64,000 bases of DNA, taken from contig NZ_LT629802.1 in the NCBI RefSeq assembly GCF_900106045.1, forward strand, positions 3,472,001 through 3,536,000, read 5' to 3'. Under the pieces are notes generated by a model. It worked only from the letters and a program-made list of their open reading frames with translations. It was not told the DNA's origin and did no database searches. The stretch comes from Pseudomonas mucidolens. Lineage in GTDB: Bacteria > Pseudomonadota > Gammaproteobacteria > Pseudomonadales > Pseudomonadaceae. Positions within the stretch are counted from its first letter, which is position 1, and the number at the start of each line of letters is the position of its first letter. The position numbers and the translations under genes are program-made. This document shows, piece after piece, positions 17,480 to 26,350 of this stretch.

Positions 17480-18040
17480 ATGTCCACCCCCACAGTCCGC
17501 GAACAATTCCTTGTCATCAGTGCCCTTGGCGCCAACCCCATGGAGCTGACTAACGTCCTGTGCCGCGCCAGCCATGAAAATCGCTGCGCCGTCGTGACCT
17601 CTCGTCTGACCCGCCATGGCGAATGCAGCGCGCTGGTCCTGCAGATTTCCGGGTCCTGGGACGCCTTGGCGCGCCTGGAGGCGGGCTTGCCCACCTTGGC
17701 CAAGAAACACGACTTCACCGTCAATGTAGTGCGCAGCGCGGCCCTGGAGAATCGTCCCCAGGCCCTGCCGTATGTGGCCTATGTCAGCTCGGCCTACCGT
17801 TCGGACATCGTCAACGAACTGTGCCAGTTCTTTATCGACCACAACGTCGAACTGGAAAACCTGACCTGCGACACCTACCAGGCTCCCCAGACCGGCGGCA
17901 CCATGCTCAACGCGACCTTTACCGTGACCTTGCCGGCCGGCGTACAAATCAGTTGGCTGCGTGACCAGTTCCTGGACTTTGCCGATGCCTTGAACCTCGA
18001 TGCGCTGATCGAACCATGGCGCCCACAGAACCCGATGTAA
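17480..18040 (+). CDS. gcvR: ACT-domain glycine cleavage system repressor-like protein
   Basis: 186 residues with two ACT-type domains: about 8-85 (QFLVISALGANPMELTNVLC, ALVLQISGSWDALARLE) and about 95-175 (YVAYVSSAYRSDIVNELCQF, LNATFTVTLPAGV). GcvR in E. coli binds the activator GcvA and represses the gcv operon in response to glycine. No GcvA is in the window, so the partner is unknown. AGGAA lies 8 bp before the ATG, and bcp starts 10 bp after the stop, a spacing that suggests co-transcription. Symbol by similarity. Confidence 0.82.
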   Translation: MSTPTVREQFLVISALGANPMELTNVLCRASHENRCAVVTSRLTRHGECSALVLQISGSWDALARLEAGLPTLAKKHDFTVNVVRSAALENRPQALPYVAYVSSAYRSDIVNELCQFFIDHNVELENLTCDTYQAPQTGGTMLNATFTVTLPAGVQISWLRDQFLDFADALNLDALIEPWRPQNPM

Positions 18041-18050
18041 GGAAATTCTC

Positions 18051-18524
18051 ATGGCTGTAGTCATCGACCAACCGGTAGCCGATTTCGAAGCCCAGGCGAC
18101 CAGCGGGCAAACCGTCAGCCTCGGCGCGCTCAAGGGCAAGCAAGTGGTGCTCTACTTCTACCCAAAAGACAGCACACCGGGTTGCACCACCGAAGGCCAG
18201 GGTTTTCGTGACCAGTACGCAGCCTTTCAGGACGCCAACACCGAAATATTCGGAGTATCCCGGGACGGTGTGAAGTCCCATGAGAACTTCAAGGCCAAGC
18301 AGGCGTTTCCCTTCGAGCTGATCAGCGACAAGGATGAAGCGGTTTGCCAGCTGTTCGAGGTGATCAAGCTGAAGAAACTGTACGGCAAGGAATACCTCGG
18401 CGTTGATCGCAGTACCTTTCTGATCGACAAGGATGGCGTCCTGCGCCAGGCGTGGCGCGGGGTGAAAGTCCCGGGCCATGTGGATGCCGTACTGGCAGCT
18501 GCCCAGGCCTTGAACAAGGCCTGA
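18051..18524 (+). CDS. bcp: Bcp/PrxQ-type thiol peroxiredoxin lacking the usual resolving cysteine
   Basis: 157 residues, thioredoxin fold with the peroxidatic site YPKDSTPGCTTE (Cys45). In E. coli Bcp a second Cys sits at position 50, and here it is Gln (CTTEGQGF). A further Cys is present at 99 (EAVCQLF), also conserved in E. coli Bcp. The enzyme reduces hydroperoxides with thioredoxin or glutathione/glutaredoxin-type reductants in the cytoplasm. The missing Cys50 suggests a one-cysteine mechanism or use of Cys99. Follows the gcvR-like gene by 10 bp with GGAAATTC before ATG. Confidence 0.93.
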   Translation: MAVVIDQPVADFEAQATSGQTVSLGALKGKQVVLYFYPKDSTPGCTTEGQGFRDQYAAFQDANTEIFGVSRDGVKSHENFKAKQAFPFELISDKDEAVCQLFEVIKLKKLYGKEYLGVDRSTFLIDKDGVLRQAWRGVKVPGHVDAVLAAAQALNKA

Positions 18525-18568
18525 GCATTACCGCGATCCGACAACAGGCACAGGTACTTTCAGGCGGC

Positions 18569-18808
18569 TCAGGCTTTACGCAACCAGTAATAGAAGACGC
18601 CGCTTTCGACCTCCTCACGCAACAGCGCATGCCCCGCCAATTTGGCAAACGTGCGGAAATCCCGTTGGGAGCCCGCATCCGTGGCAATCACCTTGAGCAC
18701 CGCGCCACTGCCCAGCCGATTGAGCTCCATCTTGGCCTTGAGCAGTGGCAACGGGCAGTTGAGACCGCTGGCATCCAGCTCGGCATCATGGGCTACAGCG
18801 TCAGTCAT
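18569..18808 (-). CDS. TusA/SirA-family sulfur carrier protein
   Basis: 79 residues from MTDAVAHDAELDASGLNCPL; a longer start at 18832 adds residues not typical of the family. The TusA signature CPLPLLKAK contains the reactive Cys18 that carries persulfide sulfur. Family members act in 2-thiouridine tRNA modification, molybdenum cofactor or sulfur oxidation; this one is next to a periplasmic protease gene and could be a TusA paralogue rather than the tRNA-modifying one. Read divergently from the bepA-like gene. Confidence 0.85.
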   Translation of the reverse strand: MTDAVAHDAELDASGLNCPLPLLKAKMELNRLGSGAVLKVIATDAGSQRDFRTFAKLAGHALLREEVESGVFYYWLRKA

Positions 18809-18904
18809 GGTCTTACTCCGGGAGCGCATCAAGGGCCCCTTAGAATATCTGGTCCCAAGCTCAGTGTCCGGCTACAGTAAGATCTTTGTCGAAAGGCTTT
18901 GTGC

Positions 18905-20338
18905 ATGACTTTTTTGCGCCCTACCCTGCTGACGCTGGCTTGCCTGCTTGCCTCTCCAGGCTTCGCTGACGACCTGCCGTCACTTGGCGACGCCAGTTCT
19001 GCCATTGTCTCGCCTCAACAGGAACACCAACTGGGTCGGGCGTGGCTGGCGTACCTGCGTGGCCAGGTGTCAGCACTCAATGACCCGCAGCTCAAGGATT
19101 ATGTCGAAACCAGCGTTTATAAACTGGTGGAGACCAGCCAGGTCAATGACCGGCGCCTGGAGTTCATCCTGATCGACAGTCCGCAATTGAACGCCTTTGC
19201 CGCACCGGGCGGGATTGTCGGGGTCAACGGCGGCCTGTTCCTCAACGCCCAGACCGAAGGTGAATATGCCTCGGTCATGGCCCACGAACTGGCGCACTTG
19301 TCCCAACGTCACTTCGCCCGAGGCGTGGAAGCTCAGCAACGGATGCAATTGCCGATGATGGCCGTCCTGCTCGGCGGGATCATCGCTGCAGCGGCCGGCG
19401 CCGGTGATGCCGGCATTGCGGCGATTGCCGGCAGCCAGGCGGCAGCGATCCAGGAACAGCGACGCTTCTCCCGGCAGAATGAACAGGAAGCGGACCGTAT
19501 CGGCATCCTCAACCTGGAAAAGGCCGGCTACGATCCGCGCTCCATGCCAACCATGTTCGAGCGCTTGATGCGTCAGTACCGCTTCGACGCCAAGCCACCG
19601 GAATTCCTGCTGACTCACCCGGTAACCGAGTCGCGTATTGCCGACACCCGCAACCGCGCCGAACAGGCAAGTACCGGTGGCAAGGAAGACAGCTTGCGCT
19701 ATCAACTGATTCGCGCCCGGGTTCAGCTGTACTACGAAGATACACCGGGACTGGCTGCCAAGCGTTTCCGCGCGCAACTGGACGAAAACCCGAAAAGCGA
19801 CGTTGCGCGGTATGGCCTGGCCATCGCCCAAATCAAAGGCACGCAGCTAAATGAAGCACGGGAAAACCTCAAGCCGTTGCTGGCCAAGGCTCCCAACGAC
19901 GTCATCTACAATCTGGCGCAGATCGAGCTGGACATCATCAACAATCGTATGCCGGATGCTCAACAGCGAGTGGACCGGATGCTCGCGCAATACCCCGGCA
20001 ATTATCCGCTGAATCAGGTACGCGTAGGCCTGCTACTCAAGCAGAACCGTACGGCAGAGGCGGAGAAAGCCCTTGAAAGCTTGCTCAAGTCGCGTCCGGA
20101 CGATCCGGACGTCTGGTATCAAGTGGCCGAGACCCGTGGTTTGTCGGGCAACATCATAGGCTTGCATCAGGCCCGCGCCGAATATTTCGCCCTTGTCGGT
20201 GATTACCAACAGGCTATTCAGCAGCTGGACTTCGCCAAGCGTCGTGCCGGCAACAACTTTCCCTTGTCGTCGCGGATTGACGCGCGCCAGCGCGAGCTAA
20301 TCGAACAGGAGCGCCTGGTCAAAGACATGATGAGCTGA
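18905..20338 (+). CDS. Periplasmic M48 metalloprotease with TPR repeats (BepA-like)
   Basis: 477 residues from ATG 18905, with a signal peptide ending PGFA-DD. The zinc motif HELAH is at residues 127-131 with the third ligand Glu195 in NEQEADRIG. After about residue 265 the protein is built of TPR repeats (SDVARYGLAIAQIKGTQLNE, AEKALESLLKSRPDDPDVWY). BepA degrades or helps assemble outer-membrane proteins such as LptD together with BAM. A bidirectional terminator follows directly, separating it from convergent mucD. Confidence 0.9.
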   Translation: MTFLRPTLLTLACLLASPGFADDLPSLGDASSAIVSPQQEHQLGRAWLAYLRGQVSALNDPQLKDYVETSVYKLVETSQVNDRRLEFILIDSPQLNAFAAPGGIVGVNGGLFLNAQTEGEYASVMAHELAHLSQRHFARGVEAQQRMQLPMMAVLLGGIIAAAAGAGDAGIAAIAGSQAAAIQEQRRFSRQNEQEADRIGILNLEKAGYDPRSMPTMFERLMRQYRFDAKPPEFLLTHPVTESRIADTRNRAEQASTGGKEDSLRYQLIRARVQLYYEDTPGLAAKRFRAQLDENPKSDVARYGLAIAQIKGTQLNEARENLKPLLAKAPNDVIYNLAQIELDIINNRMPDAQQRVDRMLAQYPGNYPLNQVRVGLLLKQNRTAEAEKALESLLKSRPDDPDVWYQVAETRGLSGNIIGLHQARAEYFALVGDYQQAIQQLDFAKRRAGNNFPLSSRIDARQRELIEQERLVKDMMS

Positions 20339-20349
20339 CCCGAGACGCA

Positions 20350-20391
20350 CAAAAAAGCCCCGCTCTCGTGTACCGAGAACGGGGCTTTTTA
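20350..20391. terminator. Bidirectional intrinsic terminator
   Basis: GC-rich stem AGCCCCG...CGGGGCT flanked by A-run on the left and T-run on the right, between the convergent bepA-like gene and mucD. Serves both strands. Confidence 0.9.
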
Positions 20392-20410
20392 TCGACCTGC
20401 GGTTAGCGGA

Positions 20411-21841
20411 TTACTCTGCCAACTTGAAGGTGATGAAGCTTGCACGGCCCTGGCGCAGGACTCGCATCGACACCGAACGGTTCTTCGGCAGCGCCTTGGC
20501 GATGCTGGTGAACTCCTTGGTGGAATTGATCGCCTGGTTGTTCAAGTGAGTGATCACATCACCCGGCTGCAAACCGATCAAGGCTGCAGGACCGTCCTGG
20601 ACCTCCTTGATCACAACGCCGCTCTGAAGGTCGAAGCTCTTCTTCTGCTCATCGGTCAGTTCGACCACGGCAATGCCCAGGCGATTGCTGCTGCGCTCGG
20701 TGCCGGCCTTGTTGCCCAAGGCATCCAGCTCCTGACCTTCGTCGGGGATAGCACCGACGGTCAGCTCGACGTTGCGGCGCTTGCCGTCACGAATCACCTC
20801 AAGGTTGGCCTTGCCGCCGGCCTTGAGCGCACCGACCAGATGCGGCAAGTCAGCTGACATGACGATTGGTTGGCCATTCATGCTCAGGATCACATCACCC
20901 ACCTGCAAACCGCCTTTGGCAGCCGGACCGCCGTCCTGAATCTGCGCGACCAGGGCGCCCGCCGGCTTCTCCAGGCCAAAGGATTCAGCCAGGTCCTTGT
21001 TCACTTCCTGAATCACTACACCCAACCAGCCACGACTGACCTTGCCACCCGCCTTGAGCTGGTTGGAAACGTCCATGGCCACATCAATCGGGATCGCGAA
21101 AGACACCCCCATGAAACCACCGGAGCGGGTGTAAATCTGCGAGTTGATCCCGACCACTTCGCCTGCCAGGTTGAACAGTGGACCGCCGGAGTTACCCGGG
21201 TTGATCGGCACGTCGGTCTGGATGAACGGTACGTAGTTTTCGTTCGGCAGGCTGCGACCGATGGCGCTGACGATCCCTTGAGTCACAGTGTGGTCAAAGC
21301 CAAACGGCGAACCGATTGCCACGACCCATTGCCCGGCCTTCAAATCCTGGGACTTGCCCAGCTTCAGCACAGGCAGGTTCTTGCCCTCGATTTTCAACAG
21401 CGCGACGTCGGAACGCGGATCAGTACCGACCAGCTTGGCCTTGAGCTCACTGCGATCAGCCAGGCGGACGAGAATCTCGTCGGCATCCGCGATCACATGA
21501 TTGTTGGTGAGGATGTAGCCATCAGGCGAAATGATGAAACCCGAACCCAGGGATTGAGCCTCGCGCTGGCCACCACCACGGGGTGAGCGCGGCTGGGGCA
21601 TGCCACGTTCGAAAAACTCCCGAAGCATCGGCGGCAGGCCTTCAAGGTCCGGCATCTGCTGATTCGAGACTTTGCGATCCGGCAGTTTCTGGGTGGTACT
21701 GATGTTGACGACAGCAGGCGATGCCTGCTCCACCAGCTCGGTGAAGTCAGGCAGCTCGACCGCTTGCGCGGTAACGGCCTGACCCAGCACCAATACCGCG
21801 GCGACTATGGATAGGTAAGATTTCAAACGTGGTATCGACAT
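20411..21841 (-). CDS. mucD: Periplasmic serine protease MucD (DegP/HtrA family)
   Basis: 476 residues with a signal peptide ending VTAQA. The trypsin-like domain has the full triad: His115 (LTNNHVI), Asp145 (DPRSDVALL) and Ser218 (NPGNSGGPL). Two PDZ domains follow, about 265-355 (GWLGVVIQEVNKDLAESFGL, LQVGDVILSMNGQPI) and 375-470 (GVVIKEVQDGPAALIGLQPG, DVITHLNNQ). MucD removes misfolded envelope proteins and thereby keeps the AlgU stress response low. It is last in the algU cluster but separated from mucB by 249 bp with its own candidate promoter. Confidence 0.97.
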   Translation of the reverse strand: MSIPRLKSYLSIVAAVLVLGQAVTAQAVELPDFTELVEQASPAVVNISTTQKLPDRKVSNQQMPDLEGLPPMLREFFERGMPQPRSPRGGGQREAQSLGSGFIISPDGYILTNNHVIADADEILVRLADRSELKAKLVGTDPRSDVALLKIEGKNLPVLKLGKSQDLKAGQWVVAIGSPFGFDHTVTQGIVSAIGRSLPNENYVPFIQTDVPINPGNSGGPLFNLAGEVVGINSQIYTRSGGFMGVSFAIPIDVAMDVSNQLKAGGKVSRGWLGVVIQEVNKDLAESFGLEKPAGALVAQIQDGGPAAKGGLQVGDVILSMNGQPIVMSADLPHLVGALKAGGKANLEVIRDGKRRNVELTVGAIPDEGQELDALGNKAGTERSSNRLGIAVVELTDEQKKSFDLQSGVVIKEVQDGPAALIGLQPGDVITHLNNQAINSTKEFTSIAKALPKNRSVSMRVLRQGRASFITFKLAE

Positions 21842-21957
21842 ACAGCTCCCGTTACGACGAACAAGGTTGGGCGACAGGGTTCAAGAAACGCCGAAGGCTA
21901 CTACTACCGACGTTAATTTTCCGTGAACAAAACAAGGCCAGAGCCGAGAGGTTCTGA

Positions 21958-21986
21958 CCTATAAAAAACATATGGAGATTTTGCAA
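21958..21986 (-). promoter_or_regulatory. Candidate sigma70 promoter of mucD
   Basis: On the minus strand TTGCAA (21981-21986) and TATAGG (21958-21963) are spaced by 17 bp, about 117 bp before the mucD ATG. This would let mucD be expressed independently of the AlgU-dependent operon promoter, as has been described for mucD in P. aeruginosa. Confidence 0.5.
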
Positions 21987-22012
21987 GTGAAAATACTCTC
22001 CGAACATTTCAT

Positions 22013-22063
22013 GTTCTCAGCACACAAGCAGGTATCGATGACACCTGCTTGTGTGCTGAGAAC
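22013..22063. repeat. Perfect 21-bp inverted repeat between mucB and mucD
   Basis: Arms at 22013-22033 and 22043-22063 pair without mismatch around a 9-nt loop. Neither side has a T-run, so it is not a textbook intrinsic terminator. It starts 27 bp past the mucB stop, where mucC lies in P. aeruginosa. It may protect or process the algU-mucA-mucB mRNA 3' end, or pause transcription into mucD. Confidence 0.9.
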
Positions 22064-22090
22064 GATCGGGATGAGCACAGGATTAACGAA

Positions 22091-23047
22091 TCATGGTTTG
22101 GCAGGTGCCGGACCGTTGCGAACCGACAGCGCAATCCTTTCAGCGGTGCCAAGCGGAATTTCTCCGACAACCGTCGCCATGATCTCGCCTTGCGGCGTCG
22201 TCAAGCGTCGGGATACGGCCACGGTTGGCCCTATCTGGACGCGGGTTTCGGCCACACTGGGATCATTGACCGGTTCCAGAAACACCGAGAAGCGCGCCAA
22301 GCCGTCTTCATACATCAGGCTGTTGACCACGGCCTTGGTCTGGGAATCCTTGCGGGCACTGCTGCGGGTCAGTTGAAAACCGGGGGGTAGCCACTCCAGA
22401 TGCCAGGCCTGGATGTCTGCCACACCTGATGGATCAGGACTCGCGGGTTGCAACGGCTTGCAGTCGCTACTGGGCTGCAGATCATGCTCGTCAGGTGTCT
22501 TGGCAGTGTTCAACCGGGTGAACTGGAAACGCTCCAGCAGTTGCCCCTTGTCGTTGAGCAACAACGACTTCAACGGCAGGCCGGTCTCCTGATCCAGGTG
22601 CAGCTCGAATCCGTAGCGATACTGGTCGCGGGGCTTCACCGAAAGAATCACTGCCTGACGAGCAGCCACACGCGATTTGCCAAGGACGGCAAGCTCGTAA
22701 ACAGAAGAGAGTTTTTGTGGATCCAGCGCTCCGGAGGAAGCCCCCGGAGAACTTTCCAAACCGGCCACCAAGGTCCCGCTGACGCACTGGGTACGCCCGT
22801 TGACCCGGACAATTTCCTGGGCAGAACCGTCCAACTGCAAAAGCCGTTCACAGACCTGGCCATCCTGGACGCGATGCCAGATATCATGGGTCGAAAAACT
22901 ACCGTTACGTTCGTAGATGAAGGTGCCTTGATAACTGTGCTGCTCGGCGCGCCCAAGACGTTTCAGCCAGTCTTGAGCTTCGTCGGCATGGGCAGGTACG
23001 GTGGACCAACCACTAAGCAGAAGCGCAAGGAGCGGTATGGCACGCAT
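22091..23047 (-). CDS. mucB: MucB (RseB family), periplasmic regulator of the anti-sigma factor MucA
   Basis: 318 residues from MRAIPLLALLLSGWSTVPAH, with a signal peptide ending VPAHA. The large N-terminal domain (DEAQDWLKRLGRAEQHSYQG, FIYERNGSFSTHDIWH, KPRDQYRYGFELHLDQET) has the LolA-like fold of RseB, and the C-terminal small domain ends near VGEIPLGTAERIALSV. MucB binds periplasmic MucA and shields it from regulated proteolysis. Stop-to-start gap to mucA is 16 bp, so they are one operon. Confidence 0.95.
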   Translation of the reverse strand: MRAIPLLALLLSGWSTVPAHADEAQDWLKRLGRAEQHSYQGTFIYERNGSFSTHDIWHRVQDGQVCERLLQLDGSAQEIVRVNGRTQCVSGTLVAGLESSPGASSGALDPQKLSSVYELAVLGKSRVAARQAVILSVKPRDQYRYGFELHLDQETGLPLKSLLLNDKGQLLERFQFTRLNTAKTPDEHDLQPSSDCKPLQPASPDPSGVADIQAWHLEWLPPGFQLTRSSARKDSQTKAVVNSLMYEDGLARFSVFLEPVNDPSVAETRVQIGPTVAVSRRLTTPQGEIMATVVGEIPLGTAERIALSVRNGPAPAKP

Positions 23048-23063
23048 AAGGCTCCTTAGCGGT

Positions 23064-23651
23064 TCAGCGGTTTTCCAGACTTGCAGCGCGGGCATATGGC
23101 AGTGCGCTTTCAGTGCCTTTCAGGGCTGATTCCTGAGCGTGTTGACGCAGGTAACCCGGAAGACGCTGATCTTGCCAGCCGGATTGCCCCTGAAGCACAC
23201 CATTGGTCACTGGACCGGCAGCTTCGGAGCTTTCCTTGTAGCCGGCCAACACTGCTGGACCCTTGACCTGCGGACCGGCCATAACCGGTTGCTGAGGTTG
23301 CTGGGCCAACTCGACGCCGGCGATTTCGTCCTGGTTGTACAGGCGCACACCTGCCAATACGGCAACAGTCACAGAGGCAGCAACCGCCAGGCGACCCAGG
23401 CTACGCCAAGGACCGCGAGTGGCTTTGGCCGGAGTGACTTCATCAGCCAGTGCAGCAGAAACGGCCGCAGCAATATCCAGACGAGGGACTAACAGGTCCT
23501 TGTGCATCACTGCCCGAGCGACTTGGTAACGAGACCAGGTATCACGGGTTTCAGCGTCATCAAATGCGTTAAGCACTCGACGAAGTTCCAGTTCATCCGC
23601 TTCGTTATCCATCACTGCGGACAGCGATTCCTGCAGGGCATCACGACTCAT
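23064..23651 (-). CDS. mucA: Anti-sigma factor MucA
   Basis: 195 residues. The cytoplasmic N-terminal RseA-type domain (SRDALQESLSAVMDNEADEL, DTWSRYQVARAVMHKD) binds AlgU. One transmembrane helix follows at about 87-104 (LAVAASVTVAVLAGVRLY), then a periplasmic tail to residue 195 that is the target of MucB and of stepwise proteolysis. The frame is intact to the usual length, so there is no sign of a mucoid-type truncation here. Lies between algU (32 bp) and mucB (16 bp). Confidence 0.96.
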   Translation of the reverse strand: MSRDALQESLSAVMDNEADELELRRVLNAFDDAETRDTWSRYQVARAVMHKDLLVPRLDIAAAVSAALADEVTPAKATRGPWRSLGRLAVAASVTVAVLAGVRLYNQDEIAGVELAQQPQQPVMAGPQVKGPAVLAGYKESSEAAGPVTNGVLQGQSGWQDQRLPGYLRQHAQESALKGTESALPYARAASLENR

Positions 23652-23683
23652 GGCGGTTCCTCTCTTGGCTGTCGCCGCTGTCT

Positions 23684-24265
23684 TTAGTTTTCCTGCAACA
23701 ACGGTTGCAAGGCTTTATCGATGGCTTCCCGAGCCCGGAAAATCCGGGAGCGTACGGTCCCCACCGGACATTGCATGACGCTCGCAATGTCCTCGTAACT
23801 CAGACCATCGAATTCACGTAAAGTTAACGCCGTACGTAAATCTTCTGGCAATTGCTGGATAGTGCGATGGACGGTGCCCTCAATCTCGTCGCGCAACAAA
23901 GCACGCTCCGGCGACTCGAGATCCTTGAGGCCGTGATCACCATCGTAAAATTCAGCATCTTCCGAACTCACATCGCTGTCGGGTGGACGGCGACCGCGAG
24001 AAACCAGATAGTTCTTCGCCGTGTTAATGGCGATGCGATACAGCCACGTGTAAAACGCACTGTCACCGCGAAAATTACCGAGTGCACGGTAGGCCTTGAT
24101 AAAGGCTTCCTGTGCAACGTCCTGCGCTTCATGGGTGTCGTGCACAAACCGCACGATCAACCCGAGAATTTTGTGCTGATATTTCAGCACTAGCAGATCA
24201 AAAGCGCGCTTATCGCCGCGCTGTACGCGCTCGACAAGCTGCTGATCCTCTTCCTGGGTTAGCAT
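23684..24265 (-). CDS. algU: ECF sigma factor AlgU (RpoE)
   Basis: 193 residues from MLTQEEDQQLVERVQRGDKR, the exact length known for AlgU/AlgT. Region 2 is seen as KAYRALGNFRGDSAFYTWLY with RIAINTAKNYL (residues about 55-90), and region 4 as LREFDGLSYEDIASVMQCPV-GTVRSRIFRARE (about 150-182). It directs envelope-stress, alginate and osmoprotection genes and is held by MucA. An AlgU-type promoter in front of the gene indicates autoregulation. Confidence 0.98.
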   Translation of the reverse strand: MLTQEEDQQLVERVQRGDKRAFDLLVLKYQHKILGLIVRFVHDTHEAQDVAQEAFIKAYRALGNFRGDSAFYTWLYRIAINTAKNYLVSRGRRPPDSDVSSEDAEFYDGDHGLKDLESPERALLRDEIEGTVHRTIQQLPEDLRTALTLREFDGLSYEDIASVMQCPVGTVRSRIFRAREAIDKALQPLLQEN

Positions 24266-24324
24266 GAACACTCCTCGTTGTACTTGAAGGAGGCTTGCAT
24301 AACTAAACGATCAGGCTTGCAAAC

Positions 24325-24351
24325 ATAGACTCGGTCTTTTCGCAAAAGTTC
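24325..24351 (-). promoter_or_regulatory. AlgU-type (sigma-E) promoter upstream of algU
   Basis: Minus strand GAACTT (24346-24351), 16-bp spacer, TCTAT (24325-24329), which fits the AlgU consensus GAACTT-N16/17-TCTGA closely. It lies 60 bp before the algU ATG. The rest of the 468-bp algU-nadB gap shows no further gene; it must also hold the nadB promoter on the plus strand. Confidence 0.75.
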
Positions 24352-24733
24352 TCCCCCCTTCAAGCAAGTTTCCGGCGCGCACTGTTTTGGCACACACGAA
24401 AAACGCAGCGCGGGCAACGCCGGCTGCGCGAATAATCTTGTCGCCGGATTTCTGACACGCCTTTTGCTCCAGGTCGATCAGTCAAACCAACGCTTTCCCA
24501 GCTTTCGGGCATCCTGCTATGGAGTTGAAACTCAAGCAAAAAGTTCCCCCCACGTCGGACCGCCGGATGAAAGCCGTGCCGTTCGTTACCTGTAGTCTCA
24601 CAACGCCACGAACCCCGCTATTGTGCCGATCCCCCTCTCTATATACTAGTGGGCCGTGTGACCCTTTGATTCGCCGATCCAGGCGTCCTGTTTGCGCCCT
24701 CCCCTTCGGATCGCTTTTTGCGGAATCCTTTAA

Positions 24734-26350
24734 ATGAGCCAACAGTTTCAACATGATGTCCTAGTGATTGGTAGCGGTGCCGCAGGCTTGAGTCTTGCAC
24801 TGACCTTGCCGAGCCATTTGCGCATAGCCGTCCTGAGCAAGGGCGACCTGGCCAATGGCTCGACTTTCTGGGCCCAGGGCGGCGTTGCCGCGGTGCTGGA
24901 CGACACCGACACCGTGCAATCCCACGTCGAAGACACGCTGAACGCCGGGGGCGGCCTGTGCAATGAAGAAGCGGTGCGCTTCACCGTCGAGCACAGTAGG
25001 GAGGCCATTCAGTGGCTGATCGATCAAGGCGTGCCTTTTACGCGTGACGAGCATTCCGGCAGTGACGATGGCGGCTTTGAGTTCCACCTGACCCGCGAAG
25101 GCGGTCACAGCCATCGACGGATCATCCATGCCGCCGACGCCACCGGCGCAGCGATTTTCACGACCCTGCTCACCCAGGCCCGACAACGACCGAATATTGA
25201 ACTGCTGGAGCAACGGGTCGCCGTCGACCTGATCACCGAAAAGCGCCTCGGTCTGCCGGGTGAACGCTGCCTGGGCGCCTACGTACTCAACCGGGCCAGC
25301 GGTGAAGTCGACACCTATGGTGCCCGTTTCACCCTCCTGGCCTCGGGCGGCGCCGCAAAAGTTTATCTGTACACCAGCAACCCCGACGGAGCCTGCGGAG
25401 ATGGCATCGCCATGGCCTGGCGTTCAGGCTGCCGAGTGGCGAACCTGGAGTTCAACCAATTCCACCCCACCTGCCTGTATCACCCTCAAGCCAAGAGTTT
25501 CCTGATCACCGAAGCCCTGAGGGGAGAAGGTGCACACCTCAAACTGCCGAATGGCGAGCGGTTCATGCAGCGTTTCGACCCACGGGCCGAACTTGCACCG
25601 CGCGACATCGTAGCCCGCGCCATCGACCACGAAATGAAGCGCTTGGGCATCGACTGCGTCTACCTGGACATCAGCCACAAACCCGAAGACTTCATCAAGA
25701 GCCATTTTCCGACGGTCTATGAGCGCTGCCTGGCGTTTAATATCGATATCACCAAAGGCCCGATTCCGGTGGTCCCGGCCGCGCATTACACCTGCGGCGG
25801 CGTGATGGTCGACCAACGGGGTCGCACCGACGTGCCGGGCTTGTACGCCATTGGCGAAACCAGCTTCACCGGCCTGCACGGCGCCAACCGCATGGCCAGC
25901 AACTCACTGCTGGAATGTTTCGTCTACGCCCGCTCCGCCGCCGCCGACATCCTCGAGCAACTGCCGCGCACACCGGTGCCAGCCGCCCTGCCCCGCTGGG
26001 ATGCCAGCCAGGTTACCGACTCCGACGAAGACGTCATCATCGCCCACAACTGGGACGAACTGCGGCGCTTCATGTGGGACTACGTGGGGATCGTTCGCAC
26101 CAACAAGCGTCTTCAGCGAGCGCAACATCGGGTCCGACTGTTGCTGGACGAGATCGACGAGTTCTACAGCAACTATAAAGTCAGCCGCGACCTGATCGAA
26201 CTGCGCAACCTGGCACAAGTCGCCGAACTGATGATTCGCTCGGCCATGGAACGCAAGGAAAGCCGAGGCCTGCATTACACCCTCGACTACCCCCAAATGT
26301 TGCCGGTGGCCCTCGACACTATTCTGGTGCCAGCCACCTACGGCGACTGA
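24734..26350 (+). CDS. nadB: L-aspartate oxidase
   Basis: 538 residues. It oxidises L-aspartate to iminoaspartate, first step of de novo NAD synthesis, with FAD. The N-terminal dinucleotide motif [13 protein letters not shown] (residues 11-23), the WAQGGVAAV loop, the substrate segment [37 protein letters not shown] and [20 protein letters not shown] are all present. The C-terminal helical domain is complete. Divergent from algU, as in other Pseudomonas. Its 3' end overlaps the convergent ygfX by 32 bp. Confidence 0.98.
   Translation: MSQQFQHDVLVIGSGAAGLSLALTLPSHLRIAVLSKGDLANGSTFWAQGGVAAVLDDTDTVQSHVEDTLNAGGGLCNEEAVRFTVEHSREAIQWLIDQGVPFTRDEHSGSDDGGFEFHLTREGGHSHRRIIHAADATGAAIFTTLLTQARQRPNIELLEQRVAVDLITEKRLGLPGERCLGAYVLNRASGEVDTYGARFTLLASGGAAKVYLYTSNPDGACGDGIAMAWRSGCRVANLEFNQFHPTCLYHPQAKSFLITEALRGEGAHLKLPNGERFMQRFDPRAELAPRDIVARAIDHEMKRLGIDCVYLDISHKPEDFIKSHFPTVYERCLAFNIDITKGPIPVVPAAHYTCGGVMVDQRGRTDVPGLYAIGETSFTGLHGANRMASNSLLECFVYARSAAADILEQLPRTPVPAALPRWDASQVTDSDEDVIIAHNWDELRRFMWDYVGIVRTNKRLQRAQHRVRLLLDEIDEFYSNYKVSRDLIELRNLAQVAELMIRSAMERKESRGLHYTLDYPQMLPVALDTILVPATYGD

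Noticed and set aside
22013..22063. Intrinsic terminator or attachment site
   Set aside because: The stem is perfect but neither side has a T-run, and no integrase or duplicated copy is seen; kept as an inverted repeat only.
23064..23651. mucA loss-of-function as in mucoid strains
   Set aside because: The frame is full length with its transmembrane helix and periplasmic tail; no frameshift is seen.
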